A stretch of 64,000 bases of DNA. Origin: Ornithodoros turicata (Eukaryota; Arthropoda; Arachnida; Ixodida; Argasidae). Positions within the stretch are counted from its first letter, which is position 1. The number at the start of each line of letters is the position of its first letter. Position numbers and translations under genes: made by a program. The DNA is taken from contig NC_088202.1 of assembly GCF_037126465.1 (NCBI RefSeq), positions 117,380,123 to 117,444,122 on the forward strand, written 5' to 3'. The notes below the pieces were generated by a model. It did not search any database. It was not told where the DNA came from and saw nothing but the letters and a program-made list of their open reading frames with translations. This document shows positions 56,080 through 64,000 of this stretch, piece by piece.

Positions 56080-57670
56080 AATTTCTCCTCTCTTTTTTGC
56101 TTTCTTGCAAGCAAACAAACAACTCTATTATAATGAGGACAATAAGAGGCAGCGAAAATTCAGTCACGGGAGAAATCCGCAGGAAGCCATTAGCAGCCGA
56201 ACGTAGTGTCAGGTGAATTTTTTTCTTACACGGGGCTTGTGTCTTGGTACTGGAGACAAGTTCGCTGTGTGAAAATTTGAAAGCAAGTTTAACACGTGCC
56301 GGTTCGTTTCGTAAGCGGTATCGCTGTAAACTAAAGTGACTGGATTGGGAAAAGTAGCAACATCTTTTTGACCTCTCCGACAGATTGTGACGCTCTTTGT
56401 TTTTGTGCATTGAGATTTCGCTTTTGGTCCTAAGCTAGATGGTGATGTTCTCATTTATTCAGTTTCCATTCCGTTGCAAAGCGTCGAGTTTTGTGTAGTT
56501 TCCCTTTCTTTTCTTAATAACGCGTCCTGGAGTAGCCAGTCCCGAGTGGCTCGAGACTAACATCTCCATTTTTTTCTTTTAAAACATCAATCAATCAGCA
56601 ACATCTGTTTCCCTTTCCCGCCGCGACCTTGGACATTTGATGGCCGCCACAGCATAGGTTTGCGTGGTACGACCGCCATGAAAGGCCCAAGGTCGAGGCG
56701 GCAAGATCAAGGGATGGCGGTACTTTTCCCAATTCCGGCGCTTTACTGTAAACATGTGTGCGGTACATGACACAGGCGTTACAGTACTGCTTCTAGACGT
56801 AGCGCGTCAGAGTTGGGCAAATAGTTCCAAATAGACAATGCAACCAGACGGGGGAAGACAAGTGCAAGTACAGGCGGAGATAAACATTTGAGAAAAAACC
56901 GTTTCTTCCGAAACTCGAAGAGCACACATTGGGACATCGTGAAATGAGTGCACACAATGGGTGTTTCCTGTTAGCGGGTAGTAGACCGAGGTTTGCTGGC
57001 GCATTTTCCTTTATCTTGGACATGCACTTTCGAACCGGTTAAACGTGTGCAGGCTACTAAGTAAATTTGGTAGACTTAACCCGATGACATCATGGTGACA
57101 ATACGACACGGTAAAAAGCTTGCAAAAGCAAGAAAACAATACAAGGAAACAAAAGCTTCACCTTAATGATGATGATGATGATTGGGATGTTTCGACGTAT
57201 CTCATTGCTCGCTGTAATTTGGGATTTTGTTGGGTTTGGGTTTGGGGTTTTGTTTTGTTTGCTGTTTTTGGGAATTTGCTATTTGCGAATAACGATGCCC
57301 AGAATGGTTTGTAGTGCCACTATGACAGACGAAACTTCTACGCTGACATATGATGTATCTCGATAACGACCGATACATCCCTCTTCAAATAACCGAACAC
57401 AAAAGCAACTGCATGCCTTAAAGAGGCCAAGGTGACCTAATAGGCGGAGCAAGTAGAAAACACTTGGTGTGTGCTCCCATATGTATGGTCCTAGACTATG
57501 CAAACAGAATCATACTTGTGCAGCGGGCGCGATGTGGCCTCTGATGCGATTCAAGCATCGATGACGAGATACGAAACTGGTAGGACGAACCACTATATCT
57601 TTGTAGGGGAGAGCGTAACACGTGCGTGGCAGGCGGGACAAGTGATTAACGTCAAAAAGTCAGTCAGAAA
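56080..57670. other. No recognisable gene
   Basis: A (ATG)n run at 57,164-57,182 and short frames without family. Confidence 0.4.
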
Positions 57671-57674
57671 ATAG

Positions 57675-58430
57675 CAGTGTTGTACCCGCTACCGGAACCA
57701 AGTAATGGAATACCGCTACCCGCTACTCCACAGAAAAGTAGCGCAATACTAGCGTCGCTAGAAATTTGAAAAAGTAACGCGATACCGCTACCGCTACGAA
57801 TAAAATTAACTGCAGATGGGACGTATCCAGGATTTCTCGAATCCGAATCCAAGGAAGGTTCTGCGAATCCACGAATCTTACGAATCTCGAATCTTTCGAA
57901 TCATTTCTTCGAAAAGAGTTTAAAACTCCAGGGAAGAAAACTCTTCTACTGAAAAATGTTTTGAAGCAAAATTTAATATATTTGTTTAATAAAAAACAAA
58001 TTTCGGGAGAAGACATACCCATCATATTCTTCTTCCCACAAGTGTAACTTATTTAACATGGTGTTCGTCGACTACAGAAAATACATAAACTCAGGAGTCT
58101 GAATTCTCTCCATAAAACTTAGAAACAATCAAAGCAAAATCGTTTTACTTTTAAACTTCTAATATCGGAGGTTTATGTTGTGGTTTTGGCGCGCACCGGG
58201 GGCCGCCTGCGAAGCAGGCTTTGAGGCGCCGATTTTAAAAAAGAAACAAACAAAAACGTGGTCGGTTCGATTCGAAAGATTCGATTCGCTGTGTTTTGGG
58301 CACTGGGATTCGGATTCGCGAATCTCGAATCCCTGCCTAGGATTCGCGGATTAGGTTGGCAGATCCCTAAAATTAATGTAAATACTATGCCGCTACCTAT
58401 CCGTTACGGTACCCTTCTTTCTGCAACACT
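57675..58430. mobile_element. Outer hAT-like MITE with CCGCTACC-rich ends
   Basis: CAGTGTTG at 57,675 faces CAACACTT at 58,424. The inside of both ends is rich in GTACCCGCTACCGG and CCGTTACGGTACCC words. It is interrupted by a second element at 57,810-58,367. Target duplication was not found. Confidence 0.5.
57810..58367. mobile_element. Inner element, GAATCC/GATTCG-rich, with TAAAATTAA duplication
   Basis: TAAAATTAA occurs at 57,801-57,809 and 58,368-58,376. Inside are CTCGAATCCGAATCC on the left and GATTCGGATTCGCGAATCTC on the right. The outer tips GCAGATGGGACG and TTGGCAGATCCC do not form a clean inverted repeat, but the 8-9-bp duplication fits hAT. Nested in the outer MITE. Confidence 0.65.
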
Positions 58431-58489
58431 TAATCGTAGCCATATCTTTGTCGAATATGCCTGAAGACGGTACAATATTCAAGTCGCTT

Positions 58490-58575
58490 CACAGTGCCGG
58501 GGAAGGGGAATATGTTATTAAAAAATGGAGAAAGGTTAGCCTGCCCCACAGAGCCGGCATGCAGCATAAAGCATA
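58490..58575 (-). mobile_element. I-clade LINE 3' tip
   Basis: GGGAATATGTTATTAAAAAA and GGAGAAAGGTTAGCCTGCC match the UTR edge at 2.69 and 30.4 kb. Confidence 0.4.
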
Positions 58576-59334
58576 CCACTACATACAGCCAAGATATATT
58601 ATTTCACATTGATCTTGACCTTGAGATGGTGCGGATTTAAGACATAATTCAATGCACATAGCGCATATGTGCATTTAATAATTGTACCGTCGGATGGTTT
58701 CGAACACAAGATTGTTTTTCTGCAATAACAGTATTGTGTTCGAGGCATCAGCGTATCCCAACCTCGAACGTTTCTGTCTGCTTGCTGTCGGCAGATTGAT
58801 CAGTTTCTCATGTGGGCAAGTGGCACAACTGCCATCATAAACCAGCACTGATCGAGCCATCAATACGTGGCTGCCAGGTGGTAGAAAGATCAAACGAATG
58901 GCATGATGTTTGCTCTCGCAAGGGCCAACGCCGTGCTGTTGGCATACTGCACCAAAGCTTAGGTCTCACAGGAATTAGGAGTTACTGTTTTTGCCTACCC
59001 GATGCTTCCGTCCTTCCACCTACACGACTTCTCTTACAAAGCGTTTGACTATACTAATAACTACGTTCAATACGCTTTTCCAGGGATATGAGTTCCTCGG
59101 AAGAGTCTACCCCTGTGAGATTACCTGCGTAATACAGCATTCAGAGAGGGAGAAAAAATATAATTAACTTTCCACTGAACATGTCAGACGCTGTCAACAA
59201 CCGCCTGTGTACCGCCACCCAGCTAGTGTGCAAAGAGCATTAGCAATATTATTACTCCATTTTGTGTGGCTCATATAGCTACAGTGTAAGGCGAGAAAAT
59301 AACTAGATGGCTTTTGGCAACCTGGGTTAGCTAA
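58576..59334. other. No recognisable gene; may include the 5' UTR of the next LINE
   Basis: No motif recognised. The 5' boundary of the LINE at 59.3 kb could lie here but cannot be placed. Confidence 0.35.
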
Positions 59335-60270
59335 GGTAATCCATTAGCCCATCCATCCCAGTTGGTTAGCAAACCCATTTACTATGATTACTCTTATGAG
59401 AGTAACAATGTTTGCATCGTGGTTTTGCCGTGCTCCCGCAAACTGTGCCCCTTGTTGAATGAGTGCCTTGATGTCGCATGCTCACTCCTAATATTGTCCG
59501 GTGACGTAGAAACAAATCCGGGTCCGACCTCTGAGCAAATGTTAGCGCAGATCTTAGCTAATCAGGACTCCGACAGGAAGTTACTACAGCCCATACAACA
59601 AAGCCAGAAACAGACAGAAACATTTCTTCACCAATTGAGTAAAAAAGTTGAAAACATAGAAGAAAGAGTGAAGAACCTTGAGTCTGTGCACGCGGATACG
59701 CTAGCATCTTCTGAACAGCTGTCCACAAGACCTTGAAAGTCGGTCACGACGGAACAACTTAATTATCTACGGAATTGAAGAAAAGGAATCTGAAACTCAA
59801 GATGACTTACTGATCTCGGTGAGAGATTCGATATTCCGTGACATCCTAAACGTTGACGTAGCCTCTATTGAACGCACAGACTTGGTGCGAAACGAGGCAA
59901 TAAGCACCGACCAACTATATTAAAGCTCTACAATTCGTTGGAAAAGACAAAGGTTCTAAGAAATTGCTATCGATTGAAAGGTACCCAATACTCCATTAGT
60001 GAAGACTATCCCGAGAGAATTCGTTCTCTCCGGAAGAAGCTATGGAATAGCGCAGCAAATGATCGGCAGTCGGGCCATAAAGTTCGCCTGGTATTTTACA
60101 AACTGATTATTGATGATGATGTATACACCTGGGACGAATCCCTATCACAAAGGCATCTAGTCCGACGCAGTACGAGGCTTGTCACATCCGATAGTACGGA
60201 TCCAGATGTAAACACACGTGTCACACGCTCCAAAAGCCGTACACAGGTCAACATCAATAGTACTGTATGA
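59335..60270 (+). pseudogene. LINE ORF1: 2A-like peptide, coiled coil, RRM/CTD-like
   Basis: The frame is open from 59,335. No ATG precedes the 2A motif in this frame, so the normal start is lost or lies upstream. Cysteine- and leucine-rich residues lead to DVETNPGP (59,503-59,526). A heptad-like region follows (about 59,600-59,700; LHQLSKKVENIEERVKNLES). A one-base insertion near 59,734 shifts the frame, after which RRNNLIIYGIEEKESET, IERTHRLGAKR (after a second shift near 59,880), RPTILKLYNSLEKTKVLRNC and ISEDYPERIRSLRKKLW are read. This is the RRM and CTD arrangement of L1-like ORF1 proteins, which bind RNA and chaperone nucleic acid. It stops at 60,268. Confidence 0.75.
59503..59526 (+). 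other. 2A-like ribosome-skipping motif DVETNPGP
   Basis: GACGTAGAAACAAATCCGGG then TCCG encodes D-V-E-T-N-P-G-P, the exact D(V/I)E-x-NPGP core, preceded by LLILSG. In known 2A sequences the ribosome skips the last Gly-Pro bond. 2A-like motifs are known at the N-terminus of proteins of some APE-type LINEs. Confidence 0.9.
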
Positions 60271-60294
60271 CGTAATGCCAATAATCTTTGTATC

Positions 60295-63064
60295 TTGATG
60301 GGAAATATAAGAAGCTTAGTTCGCAAATGTGATAACCTGAGTTCCCTTGTAGATAACTGTAACGCCGATGTTGTAGCACTAACGGAGACATGGTTAAACG
60401 AGGACATATCTAGTGATGAAGTGTTACCTGGTTATACTCATTTTCGCTGCGGTCGATTGGGTCGTAGGGGCGGCGGGGTACTCCTCGCTGTCAAAGAGTG
60501 TCTAATGCCAACAGCTGTACATATCCCTTCGAGTCTTGAAATCGTTTGGGCATGTTTTAAGTGTCATATGTTTAATGTGCTCATTGGTGTGTGCTACCGG
60601 CCTCCTAAGGCGGCTACGTTTGTCGAAGAACTCGAAGCACATATGGCTGATGTAACACGCACCTTTCCTACTCACAAATTGTTATTGATGGGCGATTTTA
60701 ACTTCCCTGATATCACTTGGTCTGATAACATGAATACTACCAACCTTCCCCCCTTATCACGCAATTTTGTTTGCATTATAACTTAGATCAACTTGTGAAA
60801 GTAGCCACGCGAGTGTCGGGATCATCTTCTAACATCTTAGACCTAGTATTGTCCGACGTGCCTGACTGTATCTCTAGTGTGACTTGCTTCGATGGCCCAA
60901 GTGACCATAAGTTTCTTGTGTTCTTTGTGGTAACAGCTCCGCCACGAGTCCAGAGGGAAAAAAAGGTGTTTAAGAACTATAATGCGGCGGATTACGGTTC
61001 CATTACTGCGGCGCCTTGCCTCGTTTTTTGACGAGTATTCAGCTCACTTTGCAGTGAGAACTGTCGAAGAAAACCGGGCGATGTTTAAGAATAAGTTCAA
61101 CGACCTTGTAAACGCCCATGTACCAACTTTTCATGTAAGCTCGTCTCCTTCCACGTGGTTTAATAACAATTTGAGACGTCTTCGTTAAAGAAAAAACGCC
61201 TGTTTCGCAAAGCTAGATCCACAAATTCACCCCATACTTGGCAACGGTACTACTCTGCCGAAAAACAGTTCACAACAGCTGTTCGAACAAAAAAGGAAGA
61301 GTTTTATGGGCACATTCTACCATTCTATCTGGAAAGTAACCCTAGAAAATTTTGGGAGTTTATCTCGCCGCGCAAGGACCCCGAGATACACCTGATGGAT
61401 TCAACAGGCGCATCTGTAGCCATTGATCAGTGTGCTAGTATGTTCAATGAGTATTTTACTTCTGTATTTACCGTGGAAGATACCGGTAATGTTCCGAAGG
61501 CCCCATTACACTCTTTTCCGCACATGTTATCCTTTGATATAGATCACTCTGGTGTGCTCAAACTGATAGATAATAGCAAACTATCTTCTTCCTGTGGCAT
61601 TGATGGCATTAATACCAAAATCCTCAAAAACACAAAAATGATATCGTCTGCGTACTTAACTCTAATATTCCAGCAGTCCCTAGCAACGGGTAGTGTCCCA
61701 GGTGATTGGCTGATCGGTAAGATCATCCCAGTTCATAAGTCCGGTGACAAACAAACTCCAAGCCACTTTAGGCCCATATCTCTCACCAGTGTCCCATGAA
61801 AGCTGCTGGAGCACATCATTGTTAAACATATGGTCACCTACCTAGAAACTAACAATTTCTTCTACAAATATCAACATGGCTTTCGTAGGGGATACTCCTG
61901 TGAGACTCAGCTGGCAGGTCTAACACACGACATTCTCCATAATCTTGATAAGGGAAAACAAGTCGATGCAGTGTTCCTAGACTTTGCCAAAGCCTTCGAT
62001 GGGGTTCCACATTCTAGTCTTCTAACCAAGTTATCAAGTCTTAACATTGATCCAATGGTTCTTACGTGGATTCGGAACTTCCTTACAAACAGGAAACAGT
62101 ATGTCGCTGCAAATGGTACCACCTCCAGTCTCGCTCATGTAGCTTCTGGTATTCCGCAAGGTTCCGTAATAGGTCCACTCCTTTTCTTGATTTATATCAA
62201 TGACCTGCCTTATAATGTATCGTGTAGGGTAAGACTGTTTGCAGACGACTGCGTTATATACCACCCAATTACTAATTTTTCTGACATCCAATTACTACAG
62301 TTCGACCTTCAGAAAATTTTCAATGGTGCACGGCCTGGCAACTCCCAGTTAATTCCGAGAAGTGTAAGGTTTTGTCATTCTATCGCCGTTCAAGCTTAAA
62401 TCACCCCTACAACCTCGGACCCTGCGAACTGCAACATGTAAAGACCTACAAATATCTTGGCGTCCACCTCACTTATGACATGACTTGGACTGTGCACGTT
62501 ACATACATCACAGCGAAAGCTAACCGCTCCCTTGGGTATCTTCGCCGTAACCTTCGTTCTTGTCCACCCATAACAAAAAAAGCTGCCTACACGAGCTTCC
62601 TGTGGCCCATACTTGAGTATGCCTCCCCTATCTGGAGTCCCTACCACTCCAACCTTTTTTGTGCAGTTGAGGCGGTGCAGAACCGCGCAGTTCGATTCAT
62701 TTTAAATAATTTTTCTCCGTATAGTAGTATAACAACAATGAAGTCGTCTATTGATATCCCAACATTAGATTTACGTAGGAAGGTATGCAGTCTCTGTCTC
62801 TTTCATAAGGTCTTCCACAACACAATCTTAAGCACAGACTTTTTAAGAAATGCGGCGTTTATCTCTGCACGACTGGATCATGACTACAAGGTTGAACTAA
62901 CACATTGCCACCATGATTTCTTCCTTAATTCATTTGGTTGTTACATAGCGAAATGTTGGAATGATTTACCTCGTAACATTGCAGTGCTTCATGATCCTTT
63001 AGAATTCAAAAAAGCAGTCACCGCACTCATCATAGGGGACAATGAAAGAACAGTGTGTAGCTGA
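60295..63064 (+). pseudogene. LINE ORF2: APE endonuclease and reverse transcriptase
   Basis: From 60,295: NIRSLVRKCDNLSSLV, VVALTETWLNEDISSD, GRRGGGVLLAVKE and LLLMGDFNFPDITW are APE endonuclease blocks (N, E, GDFN). After a shift near 60,770, SSSNILDLVLSDVP and GPSDHKFLVFF finish the domain (SDH). Following a linker, the RT gives SSSCGIDGINTKILKN, HFRPISLTSV, a stop at 61,797, then KLLEHIIVKH, VFLDFAKAFDGVPHSSLL, SGIPQGSVIGPLLFLIYIND and VRLFADDCVIYHP (catalytic FADD). After another shift near 62,350 comes the C-terminal region (YKYLGVHLTYDMTW, LEYASPIWSPYHSN, CWNDLPRNIAVLHDPLEF) to a stop at 63,062. At least four disruptions. Confidence 0.88.
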
Positions 63065-63138
63065 AGTCGGTACCTTTTGTCTCTTTGTAAATTTATATTT
63101 GTAAATTTATAATTGTATAACCCATGTTAACCCATATA

Positions 63139-63376
63139 CACTGTTAAAACAGAACTTCACCACATAGCACGCTCCTAACCAACCATCATACTGAATGATA
63201 TCATTCTGTGTCATGATTTGTTCAAAACAGGGGGGAGGCGCCTATCTGGGACAAGATAATCTGTCCCAGATAGGCGCCTCCCGCCTGTTTTGAACAAATC
63301 ATGACACAGAATGATATCTTTCGGTATGATGGTTGGTTAGGAGCGTGCTATGTGGTGAAGTTCTGTTTTAACAGTG
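63139..63376. mobile_element. Palindromic MITE, 238 bp, flanked by TA
   Basis: CACTGTTAAAACAGAACTTC at the left faces GAAGTTCTGTTTTAACAGTG at the right. The two arms are about 97 percent identical over 115 bases and meet at an 8-base loop (AGATAATC). TA lies immediately outside both ends (63,137-63,138 and 63,377-63,378), as for Tc1/mariner-type insertions. It sits 75 bases after the LINE stop codon. Confidence 0.9.
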
Positions 63377-63457
63377 TAGTATGTACATAGTGTGTTCTTT
63401 TATGTGCTGTGTCCGCCGTCCGTTATGTAGCGCCCAAAGGGCCTTTAACGTACCACG

Positions 63458-63477
63458 AAATAAATAAATAAATAAAT
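63458..63477 (+). repeat. (AAAT)n LINE tail
   Basis: AAATAAATAAATAAATAAAT ends the LINE 3' UTR. Confidence 0.9.
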
Positions 63478-63896
63478 CCTATCTTGCCAGTAATGTTTCA
63501 CCTGCGTCACGAAGTTATAGGGCAAAGTCAGCGGTAATTTTGGAGCTCAATAATAGGTTTGGAGCGATATCTCGCTGCTGTTTGTGTGTGAGAAAATAAG
63601 AAAGGAGCTGTTTGATGATCCAAAGGAAGCGTTAAAACCGTTTTGTTTGTCAGTCAGAGCCTTGTCGTATACGTTTTGTCTTTTGTCTGGTTTGTGGGGT
63701 TTTAACGTTTCCTATGTTTCGGATATATTGTCGTATTCCTGTTCCAAAAGACACGACTCCTTGATTACCTGTTCCGAACAATGAAGCTGCAAAACACACT
63801 TTTAAATGTCCAATCAAGAAGCTAACACTAGTTTTGTAACTGATTGTATGACCGAAACTAGCTTCGTAGCCCATATTATGCAGCATGTTATACATA

Positions 63897-64000
63897 CAGG
63901 GACGGATCCAGGACTTTTCTGAAGAGGGGAGGGGGGGGGGGGGGGGGTCGGCCCTGCCTTGGAAAACATCCTACTACACTACCTAAAGTCAATTGAAACT
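63897..64000 (+). mobile_element. hAT-like element end, cut by the window
   Basis: CAGGGACGGATCCAGGACTT followed by a long G run matches a very common animal hAT terminus (CAGGGGCGGATCCAG). The other end lies outside the window. Confidence 0.6.

Larger units (their letters stand above)
59335..63477 (+). mobile_element. CR1/L2-group LINE, nearly complete
   Basis: Two ORFs, an (AAAT)n tail (63,458-63,477) and a GCCC-AAA-GGGC hairpin at 63,432-63,442 just before it. The order ORF1 (2A motif, coiled coil, RRM-like), ORF2 (APE endonuclease, reverse transcriptase) is that of CR1/L2/Rex1-group LINEs. Frameshifts and stops in both ORFs show it is inactive. The 5' end is not defined. A palindromic MITE sits in the 3' UTR. 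Confidence 0.88.

Noticed and set aside
1..64000. Prokaryotic features (operons, CRISPR, terminators, ribosome binding sites)
   Set aside because: The window is eukaryotic repeat DNA; nothing supports such features.

Overview
The window is eukaryotic and looks like arthropod, most likely tick, repeat-rich DNA. There is no operon structure and no dense coding. Coding-like stretches are almost all decayed transposon proteins broken by stops and frameshifts. The tick assignment is inference. It rests on tRNA-derived SINEs carrying the 'GGACCACCTGGGGTTC' and 'TTAGCGCCGCGAAGCAACTG' motifs, on I-clade, CR1-like and Penelope-like elements, and on a TA-flanked palindromic MITE of a kind I recall from tick sequence. 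No host gene could be recognised with confidence.

Layout. 1-5 kb holds low-complexity DNA, an I-clade LINE 3' tip and a mariner relic (4.0-4.8 kb). 5-9 kb holds two SINEs and a hAT element with an exact 8-bp target duplication, nested in an older inverted-repeat element. 9-12 kb has nothing recognisable. 12.2-14 kb is a CR1-like LINE (minus strand) interrupted by a 351-bp hAT MITE. 14.7-16 kb holds two foldback elements, one with a hammerhead-like motif. 17.4 kb has a decayed ORF of 17-residue repeats. 22.7-26 kb has a LINE 3' end, an element carrying ten TATCGATA octamers around a broken Myb/SANT-like frame, and a second LINE with SINE insertions. 29-31 kb holds two I-clade LINE ends in opposite orientation. 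33-36.5 kb holds an I-clade LINE between inverted repeats, SINEs and a foldback. 38.7-40.9 kb has a CR1-like LINE end and a Penelope-like element. 41.96-47.89 kb is a TTAA-bounded interval with an 18-bp terminal inverted repeat and a THAP-like exon (Kolobok-like candidate). 48-49.5 kb is the best-preserved protein, 445 codons of an I-clade LINE ORF2 (RNase H and C-terminal zinc-binding region). 50.4-51.8 kb is a TIR element. 53.8-55.5 kb is another I-clade LINE. 55.7-56.1 kb is a foldback. 57.7-58.4 kb is two nested hAT-like elements.

The most complete element is the LINE at 59.3-63.5 kb (plus strand). It has ORF1 with a 2A-like ribosome-skipping motif (DVETNPGP), a coiled coil and an RRM-like region, then ORF2 with APE endonuclease and reverse transcriptase, and an (AAAT)n tail. 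A 238-bp palindromic MITE flanked by TA sits in its 3' UTR.

The coding pieces do not form a host pathway. The picture is layered transposon insertions: old LINEs are cut by DNA transposons, and those are cut by younger MITEs and SINEs. Target-site duplications make the order readable at several places.
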